Shown here in pieces: positions 1 through 9,619 of a stretch of DNA of 64,000 bases. The position numbers were made by a program, and so were the translations under genes. The DNA lies in NCBI GenBank assembly GCA_017513125.1, contig JAFWDI010000006.1, positions 62,001 through 126,000 on the forward strand, given 5' to 3'. The notes beneath the pieces were generated by a model, which was not told the DNA's origin, made no database searches, and saw only the letters and a program-made list of their open reading frames with translations. How positions within the stretch are numbered: the stretch's first letter is position 1; each line of letters opens with the position of its first letter. This DNA is from Lachnospiraceae bacterium (GTDB lineage Bacteria; Bacillota; Clostridia; Lachnospirales; Lachnospiraceae).

Positions 1-454
1 AGTTTACCAGCTCCTCCATCTCGTCCGGATAGACCACGTAATCCAGCAGGGCTTCATCGATGGAGAGCAGGTGGTGCGTCTGCTCAAACAGACCGGGGGC
101 AATAAAGACCGCTTTAAAGGCCGTATCGGGAGCCGCGTCCATCTTGGCTTTAATGCTGTCCCACTCCTCATCCGGAAAATCCAGTGCGGGAGCATGGACA
201 TACTCGCGCCAGTTTTCAATATCCTTAATCACGATCTTGTCCGGAGTGTGGACCGGGAACGAAGCGGGAACATGACTCGGATACGAGTAAGTGACTCCCC
301 AGGCGTTCTTCACATCCGGTTCCCCCTTCGCGGGACGCGGATTATGAAATGAGAATGCCGGCATGAAGAACTGGATCGCCTCATACTGGTTCACATAGCG
401 ATCGGGCTTTCCTCCGATGATGCACTGACGCATGTTTTCTTTTGCTGTGAGCAT
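1..454 (-). CDS. UroD-family (MtaA/CmuA-like) corrinoid methyltransferase, N-terminal part
   Basis: Partial gene running off the window start; about 151 codons are present from an ATG at 454, preceded by a GGAAGGAG ribosome binding site. The translation (begins MLTAKENMRQCIIGGKPDRY) matches the N-terminus of the protein at 25026, including the shared blocks WGVTY, KIVIKDIENW and YPDEM. The uroporphyrinogen decarboxylase fold family includes methyltransferases that move methyl groups between a corrinoid protein and a methyl donor or acceptor, and this is the likely role; true haem-pathway UroD is less likely. The metal-binding part lies outside the window, so the substrate cannot be judged. 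It is separated from the ribosomal operon by a terminator at 584-614. Confidence 0.75.
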   Translation of the reverse strand, partial: MLTAKENMRQCIIGGKPDRYVNQYEAIQFFMPAFSFHNPRPAKGEPDVKNAWGVTYSYPSHVPASFPVHTPDKIVIKDIENWREYVHAPALDFPDEEWDSIKAKMDAAPDTAFKAVFIAPGLFEQTHHLLSIDEALLDYVVYPDEMEELVN

Positions 455-555
455 GTGAATCTCCTTCCATATATATGATTTTTTAATGATGTTCCCGTTC
501 GGAACGATCATTCAGGGATACGGCTTAACGAAGCATGATCATGATGCACATTTTG

Positions 556-561
556 ATTATA
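556..561 (-). promoter_or_regulatory. Candidate -10 box for the gene at 1-454
   Basis: Perfect TATAAT on the minus strand in an AT-rich stretch, about 100 nt before the start codon. No good -35 box lies 16-18 bp upstream, so this is only a candidate. A small GTTCC-N5-GGAAC inverted repeat lies within the transcribed leader near 490-504. Confidence 0.3.
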
Positions 562-583
562 ATCCGTATTTTATATTTTGGGT

Positions 584-614
584 ATAAAAAACGGAGTGCT
601 TTTCAGCACTCCGT
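584..614 (-). terminator. Rho-independent terminator of the ribosomal protein operon
   Basis: A perfect 10-bp stem, ACGGAGTGCT/AGCACTCCGT with a GAAA loop, is followed on the minus strand by TTTTTTATA. It lies 29 nt past the rplQ stop codon and ends the S10-spc-alpha cluster. Confidence 0.93.
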
Positions 615-642
615 TTCCTGACGATCATATCATCCGTCCCGA

Positions 643-1182
643 TCAAACGAGCTCGATCAGAACCTCCATCGCCGCGTCGCCCTTTCTCTGGCCGATCTTC
701 ACGATGCGCGTGTAGCCGCCCTTGCGGTTCACGTACTTCGGAGCGATCTCGTCGAACAGCTTCGCAGGCATGTCGATCTTCTTCGCCTTCACCTTGCGGC
801 CGGCCACTTCCTTCGCGGTCTCGGTCACGGGGTACAGGAACGCCAGCATCTTTCTTCTGGCGGCCAGGCGGCTGGGCTTATCTTTCTTGATCGTCTTCTG
901 GATCTCGTCATACTCGGTGACTTTCTTTCCGTCGACGACCTTCTTCACGCGATGACCCTCGGCGTCCTTCTTCGGGACTTTCGCGGTCACGGTGACCGTC
1001 TCAAAGTTATCCTTCTCCTTCACAGCCAGAGCGATGAAACCCTCGGCGATCCGACGGATCTCCTTCGCGCGAGCCTCGGTGGTGACGATCTTTCCGTTAT
1101 ACAGGAGAGCCGTGACCTGCTGGCGCAGCATCGCTTTTCTCTGGCTGGCGGTTCTGCCTAACTTACGATAACCTCTGGACAT
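643..1182 (-). CDS. rplQ: Large ribosomal subunit protein L17
   Basis: L17 sits at the peptide exit tunnel of the 50S subunit. The N-terminus MSRGYRKLGRT and the C-terminal block LFDEIAPKY...GGYTRIVKIGQRKGDAA are typical. At 179 residues it is much longer than the usual 115-130: a Lys-rich insertion occupies about residues 57-105 and a shorter one about 117-137, between conserved halves. It is the last gene of the alpha cluster, after rpoA, with a 155-nt spacer in which nothing else was recognised. Confidence 0.97.
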   Translation of the reverse strand: MSRGYRKLGRTASQRKAMLRQQVTALLYNGKIVTTEARAKEIRRIAEGFIALAVKEKDNFETVTVTAKVPKKDAEGHRVKKVVDGKKVTEYDEIQKTIKKDKPSRLAARRKMLAFLYPVTETAKEVAGRKVKAKKIDMPAKLFDEIAPKYVNRKGGYTRIVKIGQRKGDAAMEVLIELV

Positions 1183-1337
1183 TTTTTTACCTCCTTTTGT
1201 TGGAGCGCGGGCGCCCTGCTTCTTCGGTCTTACAGGCCCCGTGCAATGTTTTCGGGACGCCGCTCATCGGACTTACGCGTCTCTGTTTCGCTTCGAACAG
1301 CTGCGGGCCGCTTCACGGTCCCGCTTTCGGGAATGCC

Positions 1338-2303
1338 TCAGGCATCCTCCTCGCTGTTCAGTTCCAGACCGAGATCCTTCAGTTTTCCGAGGACTTCCTC
1401 CAGGGACTTCTTGCCCAGGTTCCTCACCTTCATGATCTCCTCCGCCGTCTTACTCGTCAGCTCTTCAACGGTGTTGATGCCGGCGCGCTTCAGGCAGTTA
1501 TAGGAACGTACGGAAAGTTCCAGCTCGTCGATGTTCATCTCGAGAATCTTGTCGTTCTCGGTCTCGGGCTTATCCACGACGATCTCGACGTTTCTCGTGT
1601 TCTTCGACAGGTCGATGAACAGGTCGAGGATCGCGCTCTGGACCTTCGCCGCCAGGCTGACCGCCTCATCGGGCGACAGCGCACCGTTCGTGAAGACGTC
1701 CAGCGTCAGCTTATCGAAATCGGTGGACTGTCCCACACGGGTGTCCTCGACGGTCATGTTCACGCGCTCGACGGGCGTATACATGGTGTCCATCGCGATC
1801 ACGCCGATGGCCTGATCCTCGGTCATGTTCTGGTCAGCGCTGACATAGCCGCGGCCGTTCGAGATCGTCAGCTCCATGACGAGCTTGCTCTCGGCGCCGC
1901 CGCTCAGGGTGGCGATGACCTGATCGGGATTCACGATGACGATGTCCTGATCGGCCTTGATGTCGCCCGCGGTGACGATGCCGTCACCCTCGAACTCGAT
2001 GTAGGCGCGCTTCGGCTCGTCGGACTCGCTGTTATTACGGATGACCACGTCCTTCAGGTTCATCACGATCTCGGTGACGTCTTCCTTGACGCCCGGGATG
2101 GTGGAGAACTCATGCAGCACGCCGTCGATCTTCACATGGCTGATCGCGGTGCCCGGCAGGGAGGAAAGCATGATCCTTCTGAGGGAGTTCCCCAGAGTGA
2201 TGCCCATCCCGCGCTCGAGCGGCTTCACAACGAAGTGTCCGTACTTCTTATCTTCGGAGATCTCAGCAATTTCGATCTTGGGAGTATTCTCAAACTTAAA
2301 CAA
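1338..2303 (-). CDS. rpoA: DNA-directed RNA polymerase alpha subunit
   Basis: The 321-residue alpha subunit begins [15 protein letters not shown], and the N-terminal dimerisation and assembly domain carries [14 protein letters not shown]. The C-terminal domain (about 250-315, with the [12 protein letters not shown] and LGKKSLEEV helices) binds UP elements and activators. The start is a TTG codon at 2303, nine bases after a GGAG ribosome binding site; it gives the conserved N-terminus and no ATG fits. Its place between rpsD and rplQ is the standard order. Confidence 0.98.
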   Translation of the reverse strand: MFKFENTPKIEIAEISEDKKYGHFVVKPLERGMGITLGNSLRRIMLSSLPGTAISHVKIDGVLHEFSTIPGVKEDVTEIVMNLKDVVIRNNSESDEPKRAYIEFEGDGIVTAGDIKADQDIVIVNPDQVIATLSGGAESKLVMELTISNGRGYVSADQNMTEDQAIGVIAMDTMYTPVERVNMTVEDTRVGQSTDFDKLTLDVFTNGALSPDEAVSLAAKVQSAILDLFIDLSKNTRNVEIVVDKPETENDKILEMNIDELELSVRSYNCLKRAGINTVEELTSKTAEEIMKVRNLGKKSLEEVLGKLKDLGLELNSEEDA

Positions 2304-2400
2304 CTTTCGCTTCTCCTTTATCTAAAGTGCGATGTGTTTAGATGCTCCTTTCAGCAGAACGCAGGCGTACCCGCGAGGATACGCCTCCGTCTGAGGAAAA

Positions 2401-2994
2401 TTACTTCGAGTACAACTCGACGATCAGCATCTCGTCGACAGGAACATCGATCATCGCTCTGGTCGGGATCTGCTTCACGGTACCGGTCATCTGATCACGG
2501 TCAACATCCAGCCACTCGGGAACCAGACGGCCTTCGGTGGTCTCCAGGATATCCTTGAAACGGATACCGTCTTTCTTGTTCTCGGCAATGCTGATGACGT
2601 CGCCGGCCTTGACCTGATAGGAGGGGATATTCACGCGCTTTCCGTTCACGAGGACGTTCTTGTGGTCGACGACCTGACGGGACTCATGACGGGTGCGCGC
2701 AAAGCCGAGACGGAAGATGACGTTGTCCAGGCGGCACTCCAGGAGAGCCATCAGGTTCTCACCGACCATACCCTTCTTTCTTTTCGCCTTCTCATAGTAG
2801 GTGCGGAAGGGGGTCTCGAGAACGCCGTAGATGAACTTCGCCTTCTGCTTCTCGCGAAGCTGCAGGCCGTACTCACTCATCTTACGTCCCGAACGCTTAA
2901 GCTCGCGTGTCGATTTCTTATCATAACCCAGATACACCGGATCCAGTCCGAGGGATCTGCATCTCTTTAAAACAGGTACTCTGTTAACTGCCAC
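2401..2994 (-). CDS. rpsD: Small ribosomal subunit protein S4
   Basis: A primary 16S rRNA-binding protein of 197 residues with an S4 RNA-binding domain around residues 88-150 (LDNVIFRLGFARTRHESRQ, then KNVLVNGKRV). The N-terminus is the zinc-free form, without the four-Cys knuckle of some S4 paralogues. S4 is the usual translational repressor of the alpha operon, and here it lies inside the rpmJ-rplQ transcript. A 97-nt gap precedes rpoA. Confidence 0.98.
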   Translation of the reverse strand: MAVNRVPVLKRCRSLGLDPVYLGYDKKSTRELKRSGRKMSEYGLQLREKQKAKFIYGVLETPFRTYYEKAKRKKGMVGENLMALLECRLDNVIFRLGFARTRHESRQVVDHKNVLVNGKRVNIPSYQVKAGDVISIAENKKDGIRFKDILETTEGRLVPEWLDVDRDQMTGTVKQIPTRAMIDVPVDEMLIVELYSK

Positions 2995-3015
2995 TTTAAT
3001 ACACCTCCAATATGA

Positions 3016-3417
3016 TCAGACTCTTCTGCGCTTCGGCGGACGGCATCCGTTATGCGGAACCGGAGTCACGTCGCGGATACTGGTTACGTGAATACCATTA
3101 GCTTCAAGCGCACGAATGGCAGCTTCGCGTCCCGAACCCGGTCCCTTAACAAATACGTCCACAGTCTTAAGGCCATGAATTAAAGCAGCCTTTGCCGCAG
3201 TCTCTGCAGCCATCTGTGCCGCGTAAGGGGTCGATTTCCTTGAACCTCTAAATCCCAGACCGCCCGCACTTGCCCAGGAAAGAGCATTTCCCTGAGCGTC
3301 CGTCAACGTCACGATGGTGTTGTTGAACGAAGCCTGAATGTGCGCCTGTCCGTGTTCAACGTTTTTCTTGACACGTTTCTTCGTCGCTCTTCTAGCTGTT
3401 GAAACTTTTTTTGCCAT
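3016..3417 (-). CDS. rpsK: Small ribosomal subunit protein S11
   Basis: A 133-residue platform protein of the 30S subunit. Conserved blocks [33 protein letters not shown] and the C-terminal [12 protein letters not shown] are all present. A basic N-terminal tail ([19 protein letters not shown]) is normal for the family. It lies 31 nt after rpsM and 21 nt before rpsD. Confidence 0.98.
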   Translation of the reverse strand: MAKKVSTARRATKKRVKKNVEHGQAHIQASFNNTIVTLTDAQGNALSWASAGGLGFRGSRKSTPYAAQMAAETAAKAALIHGLKTVDVFVKGPGSGREAAIRALEANGIHVTSIRDVTPVPHNGCRPPKRRRV

Positions 3418-3448
3418 TTTAAACTAACCTTCCCTTATCCTTTAGTGA

Positions 3449-3820
3449 TTACTTCTTCTTATTCGCGACCGTCTTCTTCGGACCCTTGCGAGTTCTGGCG
3501 TTCGTCTTCGTCTTCTGTCCGCGGACAGGCAGACCTCTTCTGTGACGAATGCCGCGATAGCAGCCGATCTCCTGAAGCCGCTTGATGTTCATGGCGACTT
3601 CACGTCTGAGCTCACCTTCGACGAGCTGATGATCTGCCTCGATCGCGTCGGAAATGCGCTTGACCTCGTCATCCGTAAGATCCTTCACACGGGTGTCCGG
3701 ATCGACGCCGGCCTCAGCCAGCAGACGGTTCGAACTCGTGCGGCCGATCCCGTAGATGTAGGTCAGACCGATCTCCACTCGCTTTTCTCTGGGTAAATCG
3801 ACACCTGCTATACGAGCCAT
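3449..3820 (-). CDS. rpsM: Small ribosomal subunit protein S13
   Basis: A 123-residue head protein that contacts the P-site tRNA and the inter-subunit bridge. It begins [21 protein letters not shown] and carries the C-terminal basic stretch [24 protein letters not shown] ribosome binding site precedes the ATG. It follows rpmJ, as is usual in Gram-positive alpha operons. Confidence 0.98.
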   Translation of the reverse strand: MARIAGVDLPREKRVEIGLTYIYGIGRTSSNRLLAEAGVDPDTRVKDLTDDEVKRISDAIEADHQLVEGELRREVAMNIKRLQEIGCYRGIRHRRGLPVRGQKTKTNARTRKGPKKTVANKKK

Positions 3821-3837
3821 TTAATTCTCCTCCTGAA

Positions 3838-3951
3838 TTATCCTTGTCTCTGCTTATGCTTCGGGTTCTCGCAGATAATGCGGATGGACCCTTTTCTCTT
3901 AATGACCTTGCACTTATCGCACATAGGCTTTACTGAAGATCTGACTTTCAT
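3838..3951 (-). CDS. rpmJ: Large ribosomal subunit protein L36, zinc type
   Basis: A 37-residue protein (begins [19 protein letters not shown]). The zinc ligands C11, C14, C27 and H32 are intact, so this is the zinc-binding form rather than the C-minus form. It is first in the alpha transcript, directly downstream of the promoter at 4010-4038. Confidence 0.96.
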   Translation of the reverse strand: MKVRSSVKPMCDKCKVIKRKGSIRIICENPKHKQRQG

Positions 3952-4009
3952 TGCTGTTTTACCTCTCTTATTCTGCCCGAAAACGGACATTTAGCGCATA
4001 AAGCAATTA

Positions 4010-4038
4010 ATTATAACATTTGCATGTCATCTATGCAA
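4010..4038 (-). promoter_or_regulatory. Internal promoter for rpmJ-rpsM-rpsK-rpsD-rpoA-rplQ
   Basis: TTGCAT, a 17-bp spacer and a perfect TATAAT on the minus strand, in the 125-nt gap between infA and rpmJ. The -35 hexamer and spacing match those of the main S10 promoter at 16490-16518. Confidence 0.8.
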
Positions 4039-4076
4039 GGGTTTCTTTACCTTTCGGGCAATGCCGCCGCGGGCGG

Positions 4077-4295
4077 TCACTTATCCCTCCAGATAATTCT
4101 TCCCTTGGTCAGGTCGTACGGGGACATCTCCATGGTGACCCTGTCGCCGGGAAGGATCTTGATGTAGTTGAGACGAAGCTTTCCGCTGATGTGCGCCAGA
4201 ACTTCCACGCCGTTCTCCAACTGAACGCGGAACATGGCATTCGGCAGTTTTTCCGTCACAATGCCTTCGATTTCAATCGCGTCACTCTTAGCCAT
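4077..4295 (-). CDS. infA: Translation initiation factor IF-1
   Basis: A 72-residue OB-fold protein that blocks the A site during initiation. Motifs [21 protein letters not shown] and LTKGRIIWR are typical. It lies only 10 nt after map. Many Firmicutes have a small KOW-domain gene between map and infA, but there is no room for one here. Confidence 0.98.
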   Translation of the reverse strand: MAKSDAIEIEGIVTEKLPNAMFRVQLENGVEVLAHISGKLRLNYIKILPGDRVTMEMSPYDLTKGRIIWRDK

Positions 4296-4305
4296 CTGTT
4301 CCTCC

Positions 4306-5061
4306 TCAGCCTCTCAGGCTCAAGATCTCCGGCTCGCCCTCGGTGATCAGGACCGTGTTCTCATAGTGCGCGGCCAGGCTTCCGTCAGCCGTCACCACTG
4401 TCCAGTCATCGTCGAGCCATTCCACTTCCCAGGTCCCGAGCGTGATCATCGGCTCGATCGCGATGGTCATTCCGGGCCGGAGTATCGGGCCGCGGCGTCC
4501 GAGGTCGAAGTTCGGGACCTCCGGGTCTTCGTGCAGGTTCGCACCCACACCGTGGCCCACGAGATCTCTCACGACTCCGTAGCCGAAGCTCTCGCAGTAG
4601 GTCTGGACCGCCACACCGATGTCCCTGATGTGATTTCCGGGCCTTGCTGCTTTTAATGCCTCGAAGAAGCTCTGCCGTGTCACCTCGATCAGCTTCTTCG
4701 CGTCTTCACCGATCTCGCCGACCGCCCATGTCCTGGCAGCGTCCGAGTGATAGCCGTGCCAGATCACGCCGGCGTCCAGGCTCACGATGTCGCCGTCCTG
4801 CAGCACTCTCTCATCCGAGGGGATGCCGTGTACGACTTCATCGTTCACCGAGATGCAGATCGAGGCGGGATAGCCGTTATAGTTCAGGAACGAAGGTTCG
4901 CAGCCGAAGCCGCGGATCAGCTCCTCGCCCAGGCGGTCGATCTCTTTCGTCGTAATGCCCGGGCGGATCGCCTTTTCCAGCTCTTCATGCACTTTCGCGA
5001 GGATCTCTCCCGCTTCGCGCATCAGCTGAATCTCTCGTTCTGATTTAATGATGACAGCCAT
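4306..5061 (-). CDS. map: Methionine aminopeptidase, type I
   Basis: Removes the initiator methionine from nascent proteins. The 251-residue enzyme has the five metal ligands in order: Asp in VSLDAG, Asp in GYHSDAA, His in VGHGVG, Glu in IAIEPM and Glu in HYENT. The start is the ATG at 5061 ([14 protein letters not shown]); the open frame extends further upstream, but that part overlaps adk. The ribosome binding site GGAGG sits in the last codons of adk, one base away, suggesting translational coupling. Confidence 0.97.
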   Translation of the reverse strand: MAVIIKSEREIQLMREAGEILAKVHEELEKAIRPGITTKEIDRLGEELIRGFGCEPSFLNYNGYPASICISVNDEVVHGIPSDERVLQDGDIVSLDAGVIWHGYHSDAARTWAVGEIGEDAKKLIEVTRQSFFEALKAARPGNHIRDIGVAVQTYCESFGYGVVRDLVGHGVGANLHEDPEVPNFDLGRRGPILRPGMTIAIEPMITLGTWEVEWLDDDWTVVTADGSLAAHYENTVLITEGEPEILSLRG

Positions 5062-5062
5062 C

Positions 5063-5707
5063 TTACGCCTCCAGGGCGGCGATGATATCCGCGAAGACTT
5101 CATCGATATCCTTCGTTCCGTCCACGGTGACCAGGCATCCCTTCGCGTCATAGTAGTCGATCAGGGGCTGCGTCTGGTCGTGGTAAACGGTCAGACGGTT
5201 CTTCACGGTCTCAGCCAGGTCGTCCTTGCGCTGGATGAGCTCGCCGCCGCAGTTGTCGCAAATGCCCTCGACCTTCGGAGGCATGTTCACGATGTGGTAC
5301 GGCTTTCCGCACTTTCCGCAGACTCTGCGTCCGCTCATGCGCGCGATGATGTTCTCGTCCGGGACGTCGACATTGACCGCGAAATCGACCTTGTCACCGC
5401 TCTCGGCGAGCACCTTCGTCAGAAGGTCCGCCTGAGCCAGCGTCCTGGGGAAACCGTCGAGGATGTAGCCGTTCGCACAGTCATCCTTCGAGATCCGGTC
5501 CACGACCAGGTCGCAGGTGAGCTCATCGGGCACCAGCTCGCCGGCGTCCATGTAGGTCTTCGCCTTCATTCCCAGTTCCGTCCCGGCGGAAAGGTTCGCG
5601 CGGAAGATATCTCCCGTGGAGATCTGCGGCAGACCGTACTTGGCTCCGATCCGCTCAGACTGCGTTCCTTTTCCTGCGCCGGGCGCACCCAACATGATGA
5701 TCTTCAT
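5063..5707 (-). CDS. adk: Adenylate kinase with zinc-binding LID
   Basis: Interconverts ATP + AMP and 2 ADP. The P-loop [10 protein letters not shown] lies at residues 7-16 and the NMP-binding and DGFPRT blocks are present. The long-form LID domain carries four cysteines (C130, C133, C150, C153) that bind structural zinc in Gram-positive enzymes. Length 214 is standard. The secY-adk-map order is the usual end of the spc operon. Confidence 0.98.
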   Translation of the reverse strand: MKIIMLGAPGAGKGTQSERIGAKYGLPQISTGDIFRANLSAGTELGMKAKTYMDAGELVPDELTCDLVVDRISKDDCANGYILDGFPRTLAQADLLTKVLAESGDKVDFAVNVDVPDENIIARMSGRRVCGKCGKPYHIVNMPPKVEGICDNCGGELIQRKDDLAETVKNRLTVYHDQTQPLIDYYDAKGCLVTVDGTKDIDEVFADIIAALEA

Positions 5708-5740
5708 GATCTTACCCTGCTTTCTTTCTTATCCCTGAGC

Positions 5741-7054
5741 TCAATCGTTCAGGAAACCGTCGTATCTTCTGACTCTCATCATCGACTCGATCTGGCTGAT
5801 GGTCTCGATGACCACGCCGACGATAATGATCAGCGAGGTACCGGTGAAGGCCATCCTCGTGACTCCGAGGAGTCCCGAGAAGATGATCGGGATGACCGCG
5901 ATGATGATCAGGCCGACTCCGCCGTAGAACACGAGATAGTTCAGGACGTTGTTCAGGAAGTCCGAAGTGGGCTTTCCGGGGCGGATGCCGGGGATCACAC
6001 CGCCGGCTTTCGTCAGGTTCCTCGAGACCTCGATGGGGTTGTACGTGATCGAGGTGTAGAAGTACGCGAAGGCCATGATCAGGATAATATAGACGATCAG
6101 ACCCAGCGTGTAGATCGGATGCTCGGGATTGCACCAGTTCGAGGTGGTCAGACCGGCAATGATCTTTCCGGGGACCGTATCCCCGCCGATGCCCGCAAAC
6201 GAAGCGATCAGCGCGGGGATCGACAGCAGCGACGACGCGAAAATGACAGGAATAACGCCCGCGGTGTTGACCTTGATGGGCATGTTCGTGCCTCTTCCGC
6301 CATAGGATCTGCGTCCCTGGATCTTCGAGGAATACTGCACCGGGATCCTTCTCTCGCCCGCGCACAGCTGCACCGTGAACGCGGTGAGCGCCAGAAGGAT
6401 GGCGATGATGATGACCGCGGCGATGATGCCGACCGGCACCGACTGTCCGACGACGAAGCGCTGGAACAGATTCTTGATCTCGCCGGGGAAACTCGAGAGG
6501 ATGTTGAAAACGAGGATCATGGAGATTCCGTTTCCGATGCCCTTCTCGGTGATCTTCTCTCCGAACCACATCAGGATCAGGGAGCCGACGGTCATCGTGA
6601 TCGACGCGACGACGACGTTATACCAGGTGAACTCGTTCAGGAGACCGTATCTGCCGAAACCGATGGTCATGGCAGCGGCCTCGATCAGCGCGAGCACCAC
6701 GGTAAGGTAGCGGGTGATGTCATTGATCCTCTGCTTTCCCGACTCTTCCTTCGACATCTCCTCCAGCGAGGGGATCGCGATCGTCAGGAGCTGCATGATG
6801 ATCGAACTGGTGATGTAAGGAGTGATGTTCAGCGCGAAGATCGACTGGCTCATGAACGAGCCGCCGGTCATCACGTCAAAGAAATTGAACGTGTTTCCCG
6901 CCTGGGACTGGAACCATGCCGCAAAATACTCCGGATTTACGCCCGGGGTCGGGATCGCGCATCCGATGCGGACAATGACGAGAATCAGGAGCGTAAAAAG
7001 AATACGCTTCCTGATCTCCTCAATTTTCCAGGCATTCCTTATCGTCTGTAACAT
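5741..7054 (-). CDS. secY: Preprotein translocase channel subunit SecY
   Basis: A 437-residue integral membrane protein with about ten hydrophobic helices that forms the Sec export pore. The N-terminus (MLQTIRNAWKIEEIRKRILF), the early plug region ending TPGVNP, and the basic cytoplasmic loop GERRIPVQYSSKIQGR are characteristic. It sits between rplO and adk, as in nearly all bacteria. Confidence 0.98.
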   Translation of the reverse strand: MLQTIRNAWKIEEIRKRILFTLLILVIVRIGCAIPTPGVNPEYFAAWFQSQAGNTFNFFDVMTGGSFMSQSIFALNITPYITSSIIMQLLTIAIPSLEEMSKEESGKQRINDITRYLTVVLALIEAAAMTIGFGRYGLLNEFTWYNVVVASITMTVGSLILMWFGEKITEKGIGNGISMILVFNILSSFPGEIKNLFQRFVVGQSVPVGIIAAVIIIAILLALTAFTVQLCAGERRIPVQYSSKIQGRRSYGGRGTNMPIKVNTAGVIPVIFASSLLSIPALIASFAGIGGDTVPGKIIAGLTTSNWCNPEHPIYTLGLIVYIILIMAFAYFYTSITYNPIEVSRNLTKAGGVIPGIRPGKPTSDFLNNVLNYLVFYGGVGLIIIAVIPIIFSGLLGVTRMAFTGTSLIIIVGVVIETISQIESMMRVRRYDGFLND

Positions 7055-7067
7055 ATCCGTCAGCCTC

Positions 7068-7508
7068 TCAGATCAGCTCACAGGTCCCGCCGATCTCTTC
7101 GATCTTCGCCTTGGCGGCCGCCGAGAAAGCGTTCGCCTTGACATTCAGCTTCTTCGTAAGTTCACCGTTTCCGAGAATCTTGACGCCGTCTCTCACGTTC
7201 TTCACGATGCCGGCCTCGACCAGAGTCTCGATGGTAACCTCGGAACCGTCCTCAAATCTCTCCAGCGCGGAAAGGTTGATGCCGACGATCTCCCTGTGGT
7301 TGATGTTGGTGAAGCCTCTCTTCGGAAGGCGTCTGTACAGAGGCATCTGGCCGCCTTCAAAACCGGGGCGGGGGGCGCCGGAACGGGCCTTCTGACCCTT
7401 GTGTCCGTAGCCGGCCTGCGTTCCGTTTCCGGAAGCATGGCCGCGGCCCTTGCGGTAACGCTCACCGTGAGTCGCACCCTCAGCAGGTCTTAAATTCGAT
7501 AAATCCAT
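7068..7508 (-). CDS. rplO: Large ribosomal subunit protein L15
   Basis: A 146-residue 50S protein. The Gly/Arg-rich N-terminal extension ([22 protein letters not shown]) threads into 23S rRNA; the globular domain ends in [11 protein letters not shown]. It lies 13 nt before secY and 11 nt after rpmD. Confidence 0.98.
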   Translation of the reverse strand: MDLSNLRPAEGATHGERYRKGRGHASGNGTQAGYGHKGQKARSGAPRPGFEGGQMPLYRRLPKRGFTNINHREIVGINLSALERFEDGSEVTIETLVEAGIVKNVRDGVKILGNGELTKKLNVKANAFSAAAKAKIEEIGGTCELI

Positions 7509-7519
7509 GAGTGCACCTC

Positions 7520-7702
7520 CTAGATCTCTTCAACTTTGACTAAGTGTCTCACATGCCAGATCATGCCGCGCACGGCCTCGTTATCCGGCAGCTCCACAGA
7601 CTTATTCGTCTTCTTAAGTCCGAGAGCCTTCACGGTCGCTCTCTGCTTCGGGATCGCGCCGATGGGAGACTTGACCAGGGTTACTTTCAGCTTTCCTGCC
7701 AT
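7520..7702 (-). CDS. rpmD: Large ribosomal subunit protein L30
   Basis: A 60-residue protein with the L30 core [19 protein letters not shown] followed by [16 protein letters not shown]. It is placed between rpsE and rplO, the canonical spc order, with a GGAGG ribosome binding site just before the ATG. Confidence 0.97.
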   Translation of the reverse strand: MAGKLKVTLVKSPIGAIPKQRATVKALGLKKTNKSVELPDNEAVRGMIWHVRHLVKVEEI

Positions 7703-7714
7703 GTCTTACCTCCT

Positions 7715-8218
7715 TTACAGCTCATCCACGGACTTGCCGCGCAGCTTCGCGACCTGCTCGGGGGTCTTCAGCGTGGACAGACCCTGCATGGCCGCCATGA
7801 CGACGTTCTGCTTGTTGTTCGAGCCCAGGGACTTGGTACGGATATTGCGGATGCCCGCCAGTTCCATGACCGCACGCGCGGGGCCGCCGGCGATAACACC
7901 GGTACCCTCGGAAGCTCTCTTCATCAGCACGGACGCGCTGCCGAACTTGCCGATCACATCGTGAGGGATGCTCTTCGTGTCATCCACAGGCACTTCGATG
8001 ATGTGCTTGACGGCATCTTCCTTGCCCTTGCGGATGGCCTCCGGGATCTCGGCGGCTTTGCCGATGCCCGCTCCGACATGTCCGTTCTCATCGCCAACCA
8101 CGACCAGCGCGGTGAAACGCATGTTGCGTCCGCCCTTAACGGTCTTGGAAACTCTCTTGATGGCTACGACGCGGTCGTTCAGTTCGAACTGGGTCGTATC
8201 AATGATCGTACGTTTCAT
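7715..8218 (-). CDS. rpsE: Small ribosomal subunit protein S5
   Basis: A 167-residue protein involved in mRNA helicase activity and decoding accuracy. The N-terminal double-stranded-RNA-binding fold carries [20 protein letters not shown], and the C-terminal domain has [19 protein letters not shown]. The Gly-rich loop that is mutated in spectinomycin resistance (VKGGRN) is unchanged. Confidence 0.98.
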   Translation of the reverse strand: MKRTIIDTTQFELNDRVVAIKRVSKTVKGGRNMRFTALVVVGDENGHVGAGIGKAAEIPEAIRKGKEDAVKHIIEVPVDDTKSIPHDVIGKFGSASVLMKRASEGTGVIAGGPARAVMELAGIRNIRTKSLGSNNKQNVVMAAMQGLSTLKTPEQVAKLRGKSVDEL

Positions 8219-8229
8219 GTCCTACCCCC

Positions 8230-8595
8230 TTAGAATACCAGACCGGCTTCACGAGCCGCGTCAGCCAGAGCCTGCACTCTGCCGTGATAGATATAACCTC
8301 CGCGGTCGAAGACCACCTCGGTGATACCCTTCTCCTGCGCTCTCTTCGCGATGAGCGTGCCGACCTTGGCAGCAGCCTCGACGTCGTTCGTGTGCTCCAG
8401 CTCGGAGGCGATCTCCTTATCCACGGTGGAGGCGGCCGCCAGCGTCACTTTAGCCGTATCGTCGATAATCTGGGCATACATGTGCTTGTTGCTGCGAAAT
8501 ACCGCCAGGCGGGGACGCTCAGGGGTACCGGCCAGGTGATGGCGGATTCTTCTGTGCTTGGTCTGACGGACCTGATCACGATTTTTCTTAGCCAT
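8230..8595 (-). CDS. rplR: Large ribosomal subunit protein L18
   Basis: A 121-residue 5S rRNA-binding protein. It begins with basic residues ([18 protein letters not shown]), followed by [19 protein letters not shown] and the C-terminal [22 protein letters not shown], all typical. It lies 11 nt before rpsE and 21 nt after rplF. Confidence 0.98.
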   Translation of the reverse strand: MAKKNRDQVRQTKHRRIRHHLAGTPERPRLAVFRSNKHMYAQIIDDTAKVTLAAASTVDKEIASELEHTNDVEAAAKVGTLIAKRAQEKGITEVVFDRGGYIYHGRVQALADAAREAGLVF

Positions 8596-8616
8596 AATCT
8601 ATTCCCCTCCTTTCGA

Positions 8617-9159
8617 TTATTTCGCACCGGTCTTGCCGACCTTGCGTCTGATGTGCTCATCCGCATACTTGATGCCCTTGCCCTTATAGGGTTCCGGCGG
8701 TCTCTTCTCACGGATGTTGGCGGCGTACTGACCGACCTTTTCCTTATCGATGCCCTTGATGATGATCTTCGTCTGGGTCTCGCAGACGGACTCGACGCCT
8801 TCCGGATCGGTCATCTCGACCGGGTGGGAGTAACCCAGCTGCAGGGTCAGGACATTGCCCGACTTCGAAGCACGGTAACCCACGCCGTTGATCTCGAGGA
8901 CCTTCTCGTATCCCTGGCTGACGCCCACGACCATGTTGTTCAGCAGGGTGCGGGTCAGACCGTGCAGGGAGCGGCTTCTCTTCAGGTCGTTCGGTCTTTC
9001 GACCAGGACCTGACCGTCCTTGATCTCGATGTTCATCTCAGCCGGAAGCGTTCTCTCGAGAGTACCCTTCGGGCCCTTGACAGTCACTTTGTTATTTTCT
9101 GCGATCTCGACGTTTACGCCGTCCGGGATCGCGATAGGCATTTTTCCTATACGTGACAT
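8617..9159 (-). CDS. rplF: Large ribosomal subunit protein L6
   Basis: A 180-residue protein with two repeated alpha/beta domains near the sarcin-ricin loop. [28 protein letters not shown] and the signature [11 protein letters not shown] are present. The start codon is ATG at 9159, and a 41-nt spacer separates it from rpsH. Confidence 0.98.
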   Translation of the reverse strand: MSRIGKMPIAIPDGVNVEIAENNKVTVKGPKGTLERTLPAEMNIEIKDGQVLVERPNDLKRSRSLHGLTRTLLNNMVVGVSQGYEKVLEINGVGYRASKSGNVLTLQLGYSHPVEMTDPEGVESVCETQTKIIIKGIDKEKVGQYAANIREKRPPEPYKGKGIKYADEHIRRKVGKTGAK

Positions 9160-9200
9160 CTTCGCCTTATTCCTTTCTCAATGTTTATGACAGTCGGTTC

Positions 9201-9602
9201 TTACCAGATAAAGGCAAGAATCTCGCCGCCGACGTGCTGCTCGCGGGCTTCCTTGTCGGTGAGCACGCCCTTGTTCGTCGAAACGATGGCAATGCCCATG
9301 CCGCCGAGCACCTTCGGCATATCCTCGACGCCCACGTAGGTCCGCAGACCGGGCTTCGAGATGCGGCGAAGGCCGTTGATGACCTTCTCGTTCTTGTCCG
9401 CGCCGTACTTCAGCGTGATGCGGATGGTCTTTCTGACGCCGTCCTCAAGGATCTCATAACCCTTGATGTAGCCCTCGCGCTCCAGGATGTCGGCGATGGA
9501 GACCTTCATCTTCGAAGAAGGAACGTCCACGGTATCATGCTTCGCGGTTGTCGCGTTGCGGATTCTGGTGAGCATATCTGCGATCGGATCACTCATGGTC
9601 AT
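9201..9602 (-). CDS. rpsH: Small ribosomal subunit protein S8
   Basis: A 133-residue central-domain 16S rRNA-binding protein, and the usual autoregulator of spc operons. Signatures [13 protein letters not shown] and the C-terminal [19 protein letters not shown] are present. The ATG at 9602 is preferred over the in-frame ATG two codons later because AAAGGAGG stands seven bases before it. Confidence 0.98.
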   Translation of the reverse strand: MTMSDPIADMLTRIRNATTAKHDTVDVPSSKMKVSIADILEREGYIKGYEILEDGVRKTIRITLKYGADKNEKVINGLRRISKPGLRTYVGVEDMPKVLGGMGIAIVSTNKGVLTDKEAREQHVGGEILAFIW

Positions 9603-9619
9603 GGTCTTTCCTCCTTTCC

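Noticed and set aside
5048..7051. A 667-codon plus-strand open frame over adk and secY
   Set aside because: It is antisense to two clearly conserved genes and is rich in Asp/His/Arg as expected from reading GC-rich codons backwards; it has no RBS or family similarity.
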